Source: Micropterix aruncella
Lineage: Eukaryota; Arthropoda; Insecta; Lepidoptera; Micropterigidae
Assembly (NCBI GenBank): GCA_944548615.1
Contig: OX155963.1
Location: 27,977,336 to 28,041,335 of the forward strand
DNA length: 64,000 nucleotides
Direction of reading: 5' to 3'
Shown: positions 11,778 to 24,329 of the stretch, in pieces
Numbering within the stretch: the stretch's first letter is position 1
How the letters are laid out: each line of letters starts with the position of its first letter
Notes under the pieces: generated by a model
What the model was told of the DNA's origin: nothing
Databases searched by the model: none
What the model saw: the letters and a program-made list of their open reading frames with translations, nothing else
Program-made: the position numbers and the translations under genes

Positions 11778-12075
11778 TACGACCGACCAACAAAAAAGGA
11801 GTGCAATGTGTTCAAGGTTCATCTGGGGATGTTTTCCGTTTCTTTATTCCACCATAATTTATAAACGCTTGAACCGAGAAGTGTGTGATATTATTAGAAT
11901 CGTTATGTTATATCAAATATCAAAGGGAGCCTTAACTGTAAAATATTAAGTAAGTAGTGGCATAAATGTCTAAATGTCCAAATGATGAAAGGTCTGATTG
12001 AGTATATTCCGGAAATATACATGTATCTATAATATCTAAACCACAAATACTTTTAAAAAATCAAATATCTTATTA
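11778..12075 (+). mobile_element. T-family element, short form, 3' truncated
   Basis: The start TACGACCGACCAACAAAA is a decayed version of the CACGACTGCCCAACAAAA terminus. The sequence then follows the family: TTTTCCGTTTCTTTATTCC, GAAAGGTCTGATTGAGTAT and a GGAAATATACATGTATC block. The right-hand CAGTCGTG end is not found. Confidence 0.7.
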
Positions 12076-12336
12076 AATTTGCAAGTGATCGCTTAGGGCA
12101 CGGGTTTGTCCCAGACAATTTTTTTCACAACTTTTCAGTTTTACCGCTACACGTCCCGTACGTACCGCTCACTAACTTCACGCTTACGCATGGCTTACCT
12201 ACAGCAGCGCGTGAGCCATCGGCGAGTGCGGATGCAGCCTCTAGGTAATTCAATCCGCCTTGATAAACAGCTTTTCACGTACCTCCACATGTGAGGCGTT
12301 TCACGGACCCTCACATGTGAGGCGTCTAATAATGGA

Positions 12337-12510
12337 TGCCTATGGCAAAATGTATACAAAATGTATATAAATTTATATAAATGTACATAAATATAAATGT
12401 AAATGTGCGCCGCTCTATAGTAATCCGCTCTATAGTAATGCTATAGCTCTATAGTAAACCCCGCTCTATGTAAATGTAAATATAAATTTATATACATTTT
12501 GCCGTAGGCA
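12337..12510. mobile_element. MITE with TGCC(T/G)A-GGCA ends, copy 2
   Basis: TGCCTATGGCAAAATGTATA at the left and the complementary TATACATTTTGCCGTAGGCA at the right form inverted repeats. The interior has TAAATG and CTCTATAGTAA units. It matches 3460-3621. CACATGTGAGGCGT occurs twice just upstream, at about 12283 and 12311. Confidence 0.75.
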
Positions 12511-12518
12511 AACCCGAG

Positions 12519-12835
12519 CTAATTGCCAGTCATTTGAGGGGTTAGCAAAGGATCGAATATTTTGGTGGTTAAATATGTCAATATCGTTAAAGCATACATT
12601 GTATGCATGCATAACGCGCGGCAATAATGAATTGGAACCATAGTTAGTGTTGAACCTTGGTAGTAAAAAGTTAAGTGAGCGCGCGCGAGTCGGAAAGGCG
12701 CTCGTATGCTCACCCTACTCAGGAGGTATGGACTGTCCAACCCAGTATGATTTTTTTTATGTAGAAACGACATATCGGATACTACTCGACGGTCCTCTAA
12801 TGTCTCTAAACCATTGATTCCTCCTCCACCTCCTT
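12519..12835 (-). pseudogene. Jockey-like LINE C-terminal fragment
   Basis: The minus-strand frame from about 12817 reads GLETLEDRRVVSDMSFLHK and continues GLDSPYLLSRVSIRAPF. This is the conserved L-x-x-LEDRR ... D-x-x-FL-x-K ... IDSP-x-LL block at the end of many insect LINE reverse transcriptases. The copy at 37498-37880 shows the same block. The frame closes at 12519 after FDPLLTPQ. No catalytic motifs are present. Confidence 0.7.
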
Positions 12836-13118
12836 TACCTCTAATGTCTCTATTAATGTATGGATTCTTTCAAGCTTACTTTTTAAATAGGTTCTTACAC
12901 ATATTTATAACATTTTAAATGTCAGTCTTACAAGAGGCTATTGACAATACTGAAGTAGAACTACTGGCAAAAATAAATGCATATTATGCAATCTTATTTT
13001 TACTGCTGGGTTTTTGTGTATGGCACTTAAATTGTACATGTTAGATGCAAATTAAATGAAATTAAAAATTAAATATTCTAAAAATGTCTGAAAAGCGCAA
13101 TTTATGAAATTCGCCTAT
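12836..13118. other. AT-rich spacer
   Basis: This is AT-rich DNA between two LINE fragments. No feature is recognised. Confidence 0.5.
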
Positions 13119-14228
13119 ATTAATAATAATAATAATAATAAACTCTTTATTTGCACTTAATAAGTATACAAAAAAGGCGAGCTTATTGCCACATGGCAAT
13201 GTCTTACAGCTAACCTAAACATAGTGGTACATGCGCGCATTGTGAAAATAAAGATTATTACATAACATACAGACAAGTGGAAGAATTTAAGACTAATAAT
13301 GCCCGAGGAGAGGAAATTGGGAGAGGAACAGGAGAGAAAGGGAAGAACTGGTTACTTCTTAGAAAGGTAGTAATCCTTAAGGTGAGTCTTAAACGATGGT
13401 AAAGAAGGCGAGTTTCGTATATTTGCTGGGAGATCATTCCAGAGTCTTGCACCATGGACACAGAAAGAATAGGAATAGAAATCACTATTATGACTCGGAA
13501 TTTTTAATAAACTGTCAGAGGCTGACCGAAGTACGAGACCGTGGGAACTTAGTGGTTCAAAAAGCTCCTGGAGATAGGATGGTGTTAATTGGGAGAGTAC
13601 ACGATATAGGAGAGCCAGTATATGAACATTTCTTCTTTGGCGTATTAGCAACCACTTTAACTGTGCCCTATAGTCGGACACGTGATCATACTTACGTAGA
13701 CCAAGATGAATCGTATGCATACATTTTGCAAACGTTCAAGTTTGTTGAGCAGTTCCTCTGATGAATCGAGATAAGCCACATCTGCATAGTCAAGGAGAGG
13801 CAAGAGGAGAGACAATGCAAGAGATTTTTTTGTGTCCATAGGAAGAAATCTTCTGAGTGTTTGCAGAGGGTGAAAACTAGCAAATATTTTACGACTTACC
13901 TCGTCCACGTGTGGTTGCCAGGAGAAATTTTCATTGATAATTAGACCAAGATCTTTCACTTTTTTCGTCAATGGTATGGTGATATCGTTTAGTTTTAAAA
14001 GCGGAAGGGATTTTACATTTACTCTGGAGAGCAATTTACGACCTCCAATGAGTATAGCCTGGGATTTCAAAGGGTTGATTAGTAGACCCATCAGCGCACA
14101 CCATTCACAAATGGCCTGAAGATCAGAGTTCATGATGGCGATCGAGGCATTGATGTTTTCGGGAGAGAAATAATTATATATTTGGACATCATCTGCATAC
14201 AGATGAGTATGTCCACGAACTTGGTTGG
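13119..14228 (-). pseudogene. LINE-A reverse transcriptase with YADD motif
   Basis: On the minus strand the catalytic motif YADD is encoded at 14199-14188 (HLYADDVQIYNYFSPEN). The frame continues through NSDLQAICEWC, VKDLGLIINENFSWQPHV and LERLQNVCIRFI. A one-base frameshift near 13700 moves the rest to another frame (LRKYDHVSDYRAQLKWLL, then GARLWNDLPANIR), which stops at 13352. A 3' UTR follows with the LINE-A segment GGCAATAAGCTCGCC and a TAA-repeat tail at 13119-13143. This is the longest LINE copy here, but it starts at the YADD palm motif and the endonuclease is missing. It belongs to the Jockey/CR1 group; the exact clade is uncertain. Confidence 0.85.
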
Positions 14229-14545
14229 AGATAGGATATATTCACGCCAAAGGCGAAATGTTCATATACTTGCTCTCCTCTATCGTGTACTCCCCTAATC
14301 AACAGCATCATATCTCCACGAGATTTTCGAACCATTAAGTTCTCACGGTCTCATATTCAGATCTCATATGACATCAGCATCTGAAAATTTACTCAAAATG
14401 TCATGTCATAATACTAATTTTTATACCTACTCTTTCTGTGTCCATGGTGCAAGGCTCTGATGCGATCAGTCGGAAAATATACGAAACTCGCCTTCTTTAC
14501 AATCATTTAAGACGCACCTCAAAAATTACTACATGTTTAAGAGCC
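14229..14545 (+). pseudogene. LINE-A fragment in opposite orientation
   Basis: This plus-strand segment aligns with the minus strand of 13340-13645. Both contain AAATGTTCATATACT-like text, the CATAATA...TTTTTATACCTA stretch and TTTCTGTGTCCATGGTGCAAG. Many substitutions separate them and the frame is broken. It starts exactly where the preceding minus-strand copy ends, giving a head-to-head pair. Confidence 0.7.
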
Positions 14546-15261
14546 CGTTCATATATTTTTTCCAGAAAGGCAAGAAAAGTGGATTTTTGGCGTTCTAATT
14601 CCAAGAAATGAAGAGATTTCTACAAACTTTAATTACTGAATTACCTGGACCATTTCTTGATGTTGACCATAGCGGCCTTTAATTTTAGATGTAACGAATA
14701 TTATTTACTTATTCAGCCCATTTTCCGAAAGTCGTTATTCGTAAAACGCTCGGAAGGCAAACTTTGAGCTCCTTAATACAGTAATATCACTACAACGAAA
14801 ACCGTATACTATTTTTTCTTATGTCCGTCATGTATTCTTGATGTACTAAGGCTTTATTTTTTCGTTTTTTGACCACATATCCAAGGTATACATTACTTAC
14901 AATTACACAAAATTAAAAAAAAATCTTCGTGTATCATTCTAATTTTCTCAGAAATAAAATAAGATTCTTATATAATACTTACACTATATTAAAGTTCACT
15001 CTTTTAGCAATACGACATAATATAAATTATTGTCATTAGAAAGGAGAAAACACTGCAAAAAACAATTAGAAATTGTGTATATATTTGCTTGCGCAAGAGA
15101 AGAGCGCTCAGTGCCGCGGTTTTTCTCCCAGGGTTGAATAGTTATTTATTTATTTATTTATTTATTTATCCTATCTTTTATAGTTACATCCAAAAAAAAT
15201 GCGTTCATTTTTTCAATTCATTTTAAAAGAATACCTACGCTATTTTGTAATACGGCTCTTA
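14546..15261. other. AT-rich sequence with (TTTA)n
   Basis: No gene is recognised. A TTTA microsatellite lies at 15142-15169. Confidence 0.5.
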
Positions 15262-16090
15262 AGAAGTTGGCAGTTTTTCCCTTTCTTTCTTCCTCCTCAA
15301 TCAATTCCCCCTCTTCGGGCTTTCTTAGATTTGAATACAGTAGTCTGTATTTTATGCAGACGAAATTAGTAGGTAATATTTATTTCCACTATGCGCGTAT
15401 GTACAGCTGTGATTTGGAAGCTAATGGGCCGTTGCTGAGTTGGCCACGAAGACCCATTCTGTTCAGGGTTGGTCACACTCACGGGTCAATACCACGCATG
15501 AAGTGCGAGCCCGGGCAGGACTCTGGCCTTAGTGCTTGATTCCCCTAGGAATCAACCTTCTGGCGCTCCTGGACGGTCTGCGCACCGTGCGGCGTAAGCC
15601 AATCGACTGTGCACTCTGACTAACAGTCGGGGGAGTCTGGATACTGTTTCCTATAGAGCGAAAGTGGTTGCGGACCTTACGGCGACTGCTCTTGAAACGA
15701 CCATCGGCTACGCGATCATAGGTGAACAGCCGGGCAAAGGATGCCGTGGTCCGCGATAGATTCGGTATACACCGTTTCACCGCTTCGTAAGGGAGAGGAC
15801 CGCGCAAGCGACCTCGAACTCATAACTATTCGAGAGACCGGAGTAATCTTGTCGCAAATGGAAGTAAGGGCGTAAGTGTAAGCCCGCTGGGTAACACACC
15901 TGGTTATCTCGCGGTTAAGGCGTTGGTCTCTTACAGGCATGTGGCGGAGCTTGACGGTGGACTGTTTTGTCCAAGTCTTCTGCGTTCACTTCACGGGAGA
16001 TAGAACGACTAATCGTTAAAACTTCCTGAGGTGACGGGTTTGCCCGTTGTAGTTGACAACTCTATTTGTGATTAGATTAGTTGTAAGATA
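15262..16090 (+). mobile_element. LINE-A 3' UTR interrupted by S650
   Basis: The flanks 15262-15414 and 16067-16090 together read as one LINE-A 3' end: TTCCCTTTCTTTCTTCC, TTATGCAGACGAAATTAG, ATTTCCACTATGCGCGTATG, then TGTGATTAGATTAGTTGTAAG. The S650 copy sits inside. Confidence 0.7.
15415..16066 (-). mobile_element. S650 element, copy 2, inside a LINE-A 3' UTR
   Basis: This copy is about 650 bp in reverse orientation to copy 1. Read on the minus strand it begins AGAGTTGTCAACTACAACGG and ends near GGCCCATTAGCTTCC. TGTGATT at 15408-15414 and 16067-16073 is a likely 7-bp target duplication; the bases on both sides rejoin to a normal LINE-A tail. Its longest minus-strand frame (92 codons, 15529-15807) parallels frames in copies 1 and 6 but is interrupted there. 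Confidence 0.8.
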
Positions 16091-16120
16091 TCGCTTATTT
16101 ATATTCTAATTTTAAAGTGT

Positions 16121-18339
16121 AAATATTATGTTTATTATTATTACACTTTTGCTTGCTTGGGGCGTTTTACAGTGAGTAGGTAGGTTTACTGCTGGGCTGA
16201 GAGAGGATTAAAATCTGTCAGCTCGCAAGCACGCAGCAAAAAGTGTGTATATGCTCGTATTGAATGTGGAGCAGAAGACAAAATGGCAGCGTTTTATGAT
16301 TTCATAACGGCTGTGAGAACAAGGGACAGCGAAAAAACACAATGCGGAGCGATCATCGAGAGACCTTATTCTGTTACCCGCAGCGCATGGGAAAATCTGC
16401 ATTTTTATTAACTAACTACACACAGAGCGCCGCGCGCGCTCTGACGAAATCGAGAGTCTCTAACGAACTATACGTTAGATTGGCCACCGCCTGGCATGTG
16501 CAGGCGCAGGCTTGTTTGCTCCACTTCTGTGCGATCGGATGTTTATGGTCTGATGTTTTTTGGATATTGTTTCCATACACGTTGTAATATGTTCACGTCT
16601 GATTCATTCATATTTCTAATTCATTAATTCATTACATATATAATAATCCAATGAACTATTTATTTACCATACATATTTGTAAGTTTGAATTGTACGCACC
16701 TGTAAATTACATAGCGAGATCACATCTATTGCTTTTTTTTTAATATACCGTACTATCGACCAAAGAATTTTATATGTAGTTTAGTGGGGGGGGGGGGGGG
16801 GTCAAAGTCCTCATTAAATCCTTACCCTTTGAGATCGACAGCTTTGCATATCTCTTTGGCAGCTAAAGAGGCAACTCACAGCTATGTCATTTTTATCTTA
16901 AATAGGTACTTTTTATGTATGTTTATATTTTGTCTTTGATAACCCTGAATAATATTTGCAACATATTATTTGCAATAAAATTTTGTAGGTAGCTGCCTTA
17001 GTAATGATATATATAAAAAAATATGATCGTTGGCATTGATCTGTCACCATATTTTAAAGTAAATTTAATACAATTTCCTCGAAAAAGCAGAAGCGGATTT
17101 TTTAACAAACAGCAGTATCGACAATGATATGCAGAACTATTATATTTTTAATTTTATAATATTTTTTCCGACAGATTTTATGAGCCCCACAAAAAAAACT
17201 GTCAAAGATAAACGTAGTTTTTTGGCTGTATTAAGTGCATTTAAAAATAAGTTGTATTAACTCCCGGTATTTATAACATTGAAGTGGTCATTAATCTTAT
17301 AGCGTGTTTTTAAAAAAGATCTTTAACATGATGCCTAATTTATCTTACTGGTAATTCTGAAATTTTATGTGTAATTCTGTTGCATAAATGAATATATACT
17401 AGTAAAAAGCTTCGACTTTTTTAATAGGAACTTAAAGACTGAAACCTCATATCTATTTCTGATATTTATATTCCAAATTCAAACTTTAAAGTTTATTTTA
17501 ATTCAAGAAGGGCATATAATTTATAATAAATATGTTATTTACAATTTTACTATACTAATGATATATCTGGCTACCTATGTAGTAATGATAATATCGTATC
17601 TAAAATATAATATCGTGTGTAAAATTCAGAAATCTGATTTTATAAGTAATCAAGCATAATTCAAAAACTAAATACATATATACAGAAAAAATATATTGAA
17701 TATATTAGAAATATATAAGAAAGACCTTTAAAAAAAACCTTTACATATATATAAGAAATTAGAATGGAATCGGAAAAAATAAAACAATATTAGCAAATTA
17801 AAAAAAATAACCAAGACATTCTATAAATATTAAAATACAAATTATAAATTAAAACGAGATATAAAAAATATTCAAAATAGAAAAATCAAATCCACAGCTT
17901 GCTAATCCATGATATGACAATAAAAATGAATCGTATTTAAAATCTAAATGTTAAAAAGCTCTACGAATTCAACCATTAAAATTCAATCCAACCATACGAA
18001 TTCAACCAAAAAATAAACAAAATCGAAATACTTACTGAGACGGTAGGTAACTGGTTTTATGGAACAGCTTTTGCAAAAATATTCTAACAAGCAACGGTGG
18101 GGATATTATTATTCTTGAAATGTTTTAGCAGTTCTCTCTAGAACTGAGTCCATTTGTCAGATAAGATCTTTGTGTACACACGCATTTAATTTTTATGTAA
18201 GCACAACGTTTTAATGTATTAAAATACTTATGTAAGGTATACTCATCCAAAACAATGTTGTGTCTGAAAAGAATTTTATCTGCTTTCTCGTAGTAATTTC
18301 TTGTTTTCTTCCGGATTTTTTTCTGACTATCCTAAGGGG
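16121..18339. other. mostly AT-rich sequence, poly(G) tract
   Basis: A GC-richer patch lies at 16210-16560, with 64-81-codon frames on both strands and no known domain. A run of 16 G occurs at 16786-16801. 17400-18060 is very A/T-rich. No repeats shared with other parts were found. Confidence 0.45.
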
Positions 18340-18793
18340 CAACTAGAGATGTCAACTACAACGGGCGAACCCTTCACTCCAGGAAGTTTTATCGATATTG
18401 GATCGTTTTATCTCCCGTGAGGTGAGCGTAGAAGACTTGGTACAAAAAGAGTCCATGGTCTAGATGCGCCACTCGCCCGTAAGGGACCAACACCTTACCG
18501 CGAGATAAGCAGGGTAATCACCGAAAGCGGGCCGACACTCGCGGCCTTACTTTCAGTTGCAACCAGATTACTCCGGTCTCCCGACTGGTTACAGGTTCCA
18601 GGTCGCTTGCGCGGTCCTCTCCCTTGCGTAGGTAATACATTGTCTACTGAATCTATCCCGCACCACGGCATCTTTTGCCTGGCTGTTCACCCGGTATCGG
18701 GTTAACAACTACCCTCGCTCTATAGGAGACAGTGCTGTTTCCAGACTCCCCCGGCTGACAGTCGGAATGCACAATCGATTGGCAAGCGGCACG
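18340..18793 (+). mobile_element. S650 element, copy 3, 3' truncated
   Basis: It begins AACTAGAGATGTCAACTACA like the other copies and follows the family through ACAATCGATTGGC. It then loses similarity near 18793, about 200 bp short of the usual end. No target duplication can be assigned. Confidence 0.8.
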
Positions 18794-19130
18794 GACTCTA
18801 GACTCTAGCCAGGCCACAGAGCCTAGCCATTTGAACGGGTGACTTTTACCTATCGCCACATTCGCAATCGTCTCGCGATTCGCTAATTGCGGCTCGGCGG
18901 TGTTTTGAATTTTTAACCCCGACCCGCGCGCGGCTGAACCGAACAATGTATTGGCGCGGGATAAGCGCGCGTTGCGCAACCGCAGATCGACTTTTTGGCG
19001 CGAAATATGCCATTGTATGCAAAGCGGGCCGCGCGCGGTGCGTGCTGTCAGAACGATATCGCACCGCGCCGCGGCGCACCGGGGGCACGCGGCAACACCC
19101 GACGACCCGTGCGAATCGTAGCTTTATCGC
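18794..19130. other. CpG-rich block
   Basis: This is the most GC-rich stretch of the window, dense in CGCG (GACCCGCGCGCGGC, GGGCCGCGCGCGGTGCG). Frames of 80-141 codons overlap on both strands, as expected where stop codons are scarce, and none shows a domain. It could be a promoter with a first exon, or an old element. No TATA box or splice donor is decisive. Confidence 0.4.
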
Positions 19131-19266
19131 GACTCCTCGTATAAGAAGTTACATAGCTTGTTTGTTCCCATGTATTACAATCTTTATTAGATCAAAATCG
19201 GACAATCGCTTATTCGAGAATACAACGAAGCCTCAGTTAGGTCCGCGGGGTCAGGATGTTTTAATT

Positions 19267-20710
19267 ATAAATCCCATTTATATATACATTGCTTTTACAA
19301 GACGCACGAGAGCACAAATTAGCCGAAATTACTATAGTAGGGCCAAAATCAACGTGCACCTGGAGTCATAAATCATTAGGCCGGACCTCTCGCTCACACT
19401 CGCTGTCTTTCGCTCGCACTATGGGGATGCGTGTTTTAAAAATAATAATAGCAGTATCGATGGATTATCGATGTATCGATGGAATATCGATGGATTATGA
19501 TGGATCGATGGTTGGATTGATATAGATGCCAAGAGATATCGATGGATATTATATAATTATGATGAAAATTTTCGATGGATTTATTTGTAATAACTGCAAC
19601 ATGCACTGTTAGAAATTATACTGCACCGCACTGCTCGACAGACAAACTCTAACTGACTGCCGGCAAACTACAATTGATTACAGAGCTACATTTAATTAGG
19701 TGACAATGACACAAATGCTTGAATTTGGTCGTTAAATATTTTGTAATCTCTACTTTTATCTATCAGAATATTTCAATCCATCAGTTATGTATTTCGCAAG
19801 ACTGTAATGTTTTGGCTTAGTCATTATTGATTTCTCTTGAATTCCCTTTAATCCCTGAAAGCTCATTATAATGATAGTGATGAAAGCGAGATGAAGAATT
19901 TCACTTTTAATGCCATTTAAAGACCAATAACAAATCCAATAATCCAATAATGCCAAATATCAAATCAAGATACTCCACATTTTAAAAAAATGGTAAAAAA
20001 AACCCGATGTATTATTTTACGACATTCTAAATAATAAATATTTTTCATTTTGTTCAGGAGCATTATAGGGAATTCAATAATGTAAGAAGTATAAATGTAA
20101 GCAATGATACAATGTCTACGCAACTACATATAGGTTTTTAAGAGAATAAATTATTTGATTTGATTTGAGTAAATTATCGATAAGCAACGTCGACTTGTTG
20201 GACATCCTTATGCGCGTCGTCCGGCCTAATGATTTATGACTCCAGGTGCACGTTGATTTTGGCCCTACTATAGTATCGTAGCTCAGTAGGAATAGCTCAG
20301 TATTGGGATAATTGATTGGGAATTCAGAGACTAACCACAGATACTAATTCGCACCCAGCTATATGCATATAATGCAGGTACACAAGTAAAAATAAGTGAC
20401 GACCGCTTCGCCCGGACTTTCCCGGTGCTTATCGACTCTACTCAACAGGAGATTTTGTATTTGAGAATACAAAAAATCCCATTTATATGTACATTGCTTT
20501 TACAAGACGCACGAGGGCACAACTTAGCTGAAATTACCAGTATCGTATCTCAGTATTGGGATAATGGATAGATATCTCTGGGGAGTCAGAAACTAACCAC
20601 ATATACTAATACGCACCCAGCTATATGCATTTTAGGTACGGAAGTAAAAATACGCGACGACAGCTTCGCCCGGGCTTTCCCGGTGCTTATCGACGCCACT
20701 CAACAGGTAA
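19267..20710. repeat. duplicated and inverted low-copy segments
   Basis: A 55-bp sequence at 19331-19385 recurs as an exact reverse complement at 20220-20274. A direct repeat of about 64 bp (AATCCCATTTATAT... through ...GAAATTAC) occurs at 19267-19330 and 20472-20536. A further direct repeat of about 170 bp (TCAGTATTGGGATAAT ... TTTCCCGGTGCTTATCGAC) occurs at 20275-20452 and 20538-20708. A degenerate ATCGATGG array lies at 19455-19580. These look like local rearrangements of one original unit; no element class is assigned. Confidence 0.8.
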
Positions 20711-21728
20711 ATTGACTGCCTTGCGGTGCAAATTGACTGTTTCACTTAGAAAGGTAGGTTCACACATTTCGCAACCTAGCCAGTGAGCATCTTTGATTTG
20801 TCGCTGTCAAATGTTTAATATGTTAAAATCGCGTAATTAATAAGTCGGCGTTATAATAATATGTCGTATATTTATTTATCTCTTCCGTCTGTCTCTTTCA
20901 TGCATCTACACATCCCAAAGAGGTATGCAAGTGCTAGAAAGAGAACATTGCCAGTTGTAAAATTTGGGTAGGTGGGATACAAACTAGGTAGGTGGGTAGG
21001 TTTTATTGTGGAAAACCAATCCTCCTGGTATAAATTTTTCCTCGAATCATGTACGTAAAAATCTAATTACAGATACCGAAAGAAAACAACCAACTGGTTT
21101 GTTTTATATAGGATTGTGAAACAGCTCGAATTAAACTAATTATATGAGTATATTTTATATAAGTAGAAGTTATTTATTACCAGTCACAGTATTATATTAG
21201 TGCATATATCAATTCAAGTTATTGCCAAGCATAAAATGATATATAAATAACCAAAACATCAAAATCACACCAGGGAAATATATGAAGTAGCTAGAGACGA
21301 AGACTGTCTAAGGATATTTTAAAATGTGGTTCTTATTTCCTTCTACAGTCTATTTTTATACTAATCCACACAGTTGACATTCTCAAGGTCAGATCGTGTA
21401 TTGTTGAATTTCTACAGCTCGACGAGCCACTCCACAAACATATGTTATGATGTATTATGCTCTTTTATATAGCCTAGCCGTCACGGAATACTTTGTCATT
21501 GGCATACCAATGAATGGAAATATTCGTGATGCGATTCTATCCGCCGCGTTTCAGTAAATTTTGCAGGAAATCTGGGTATTTTTCGTGAGATTAATAGCAA
21601 CAATAAATGTATATACCATTTTTCTAAATTTAAGGTTTCCATTCTAAAGTTTTCTATCAGATTTGAAAATATTTTGAACACATTAAATTAAAAAGAATTA
21701 GACAGAATATCAATTTGATGTTAACAGT
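20711..21728. other. unassigned AT-rich sequence
   Basis: No gene or repeat is recognised. A GTAGGTGGG motif is repeated three times near 20968-21000. Confidence 0.45.
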
Positions 21729-22038
21729 GGGCTCGATTACCTACGTTTCTTCGTGAATCAAAATAAGAAATTAGTTTGTGTGAACGAGACAGGGCAATAC
21801 GCTAGAGCGGAATGTGAAATGAATGGTTGTCACTTTTTCGCATTAAAACTACCCACCAAAGTTAAAGCTTCTGAATATAACACTGAATGAAATGTGTTCA
21901 AATTTATTCAGTCAAGTATAAGCTCGATAGGTAGCTTTTATCGACGATCGTTCTTTTCATATTCCGCTCTAACGTATTGCTCTAACTCATTCGCTTTAAC
22001 TAATTTCAGTTTTAGTTCACAAAGAAACGTAATCGGAC
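21729..22038. mobile_element. long-TIR MITE, copy 1
   Basis: The left end GGGCTCGATTA and the right end TAATCGGAC are imperfect inverted repeats that continue for about 80 bp, including GAACGAGACAGGGCAATACG against CGTATTGCTCTAACTCATTC. The better-preserved copy is at 43104-43402. It has no coding capacity. Confidence 0.75.
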
Positions 22039-24329
22039 TAAAATAAATGAACATTAAAAATCATTAAAAATATGCTTTCTGATGGAATGTTTCTAATTAC
22101 AACAGGAGAAAATAAAGTAGATGTAATCACAAATTAAGTAGCTACTAAGTTAGAGTGATATCAAAATGACAGTGGTGGCGACTAAAGTCGGCTTTAGATA
22201 AATAAAAAAATAATAACCATATCAATGTCCATGTACTTGGGGATACATATAATATAAATAATTATTAGAACAATATTAAAAGTCAATGTAGTGTTACTTT
22301 ATACAATAAATATAGCATGTGGTATATATAACCAAATAATACAATAAAACCTTTCAAAACAAATATTAAAAACCAAATTATTAGATGTTCGGTATGTTAT
22401 GTTAAAGATTAAAATCTGCATATTTTACGTTGCTATAGAAGTCATTAGTAAAATAGCATAATGCTATTAAATTCAGCGGCGTCTTAGTTCCTAAAAGGAG
22501 TGAAAAGAGAAACACATCTCCCGAGCGAGCAATGAGTAGAAAGCATCACTGCTGGACGAGACTGCAGCATTGCTGCCAGATGACTGGCATATTTTCCAGC
22601 CATAATGCTGCTCAAAACAAAAAAAAATCGCAATTAATGAAAATTAGCAGCCTTCAAGTTGTATTTAATATTATTAATTCTAATAAACGATCTAGGAAAC
22701 GTTGGTTACATGAATCATTATAACTTTATCTTTGTAACTGTCAAGACTGTGGCAGCACTCATTCCACATTCCTATTTGGTAGACAAATTAATCTTTCCAC
22801 AATCCTATTTCACGTGCATGCCGGTTATAAAACACCATAACCAATAGTGATGATGATAGTATTGCTTTCAACCGATGACCCCTAAAATTTAAATTTATTT
22901 TAAGGTCTAAATCAAAAAATACATAGATTGATAATTTAAGTTTTGAGACAATATTAAATATCATCACATCTATTTTTATTATAAATATATTGTAAATTTA
23001 TAAGGGAGGATTTTTTTAGTGATTATATTTAAGGACCTCTTTTTATGCTGTATGTAATTATGCTGTAATTTAATGACCAACTGAATCGTTATAATTGTTT
23101 TTAGGTAATTTTCTATAACTATATACATAAAATCAATTGGATGTTTTTATAATGTTAGTTGATCTCAAAAACTTTGATAAAAATAATTTTATAGTAATAT
23201 TTTTTTATTAAGAAGTCAGTTTAACGGCACAAAGGCAATAAAATAACGTAGCATGTGGAATACACATAGAATATTATGCTCTAATAAGACATTATGTGAA
23301 GATATTGGTAGTCATTAATGAATTTGTTAAAGTATTGTTTGTAAAACTGTACGTAAAACTTGTAGTTAAATCTTCTGTATAACTACCTGTCATTTTGATT
23401 AGGCAATATGATGCTTAGGGTGGTAAGAATGTGATGTTTTGTGTGGCACCTCGCCTTAAGAGACCAGTGGACCAATCACAAATTAAGAGAACGAAACTGA
23501 GAGATCAGTTTCTTAATCAGAGTCACAGCCAAGTTTCTTATCCGAAAGCCATTTTATTAAAGTACAACTCAAATTATTCGATACAGGATGTTCCGAAATA
23601 TTCACAATCTATAAACCGTGTGAGAAAATCGATTCAGATAGCTGCTTATCTGTCGGCCGTAATATATTTTTTACGCAAGTCGTTTTGAAATGGTTCTTGA
23701 ATGCATTTTATAATTTTGATTGGTTTTATGCCAGATGCGTTCGTTTATGAGTTGGCATTCGGATAAGGACTTAATTAACGAAATCGTATCACTTTCTTAT
23801 TATAAACGTGTGATAATATTCATAAGGTGAATGTGCAAACTTTCGATTTTGTGTTTAAAATGAAGTTTTTTTTTCTTAAAAAAAGTAACAAGTTATAAAG
23901 TCACGATTCAAGTCAGTGGATGTTATTATGAACACATTTAATCTATTTACACCATTATCTAAGAACGATAAGGTTGATGAAAATATTTATTGGTTGACAC
24001 GCAAGGGCGGGGGGAAGGGAGGCCTTGTCTGCTTGCCGGGAAAGTCTTGGAGTGACACAAACAATATATTTTATTTGCTGTAATTTAATGGTATACTGAA
24101 TCGTTATTACATTTATTGTTAATTTTGTCAAGCTTCCCGCACTATGAAGAATACATGCCGAAGCTCCGAAATAACACATATTATGCATTTATATAAAAAA
24201 GTGTAATTATTACATTAAAGAGCTACATACAGTCTGACCAGAAAGAGTAGATTCTACGTTTTGAAAAAAAAACATTTATATTGCAACACAGTAATTTGAG
24301 AAAAGTAAGAATAAGTAATCTAGGGACAT
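22039..24329. other. unassigned AT-rich sequence
   Basis: No gene is recognised. A short dispersed repeat (TGCTGTAATTTAATG, then CTGAATCGTTAT) occurs near 23060 and again near 24077. A plus-strand frame of 85 codons at 23431-23688 has no recognised domain. Confidence 0.4.

Noticed and set aside
18946..19371. 141-codon ORF in the CpG-rich block
   Set aside because: ORFs overlap on both strands where stop codons are rare by composition, with no domain.
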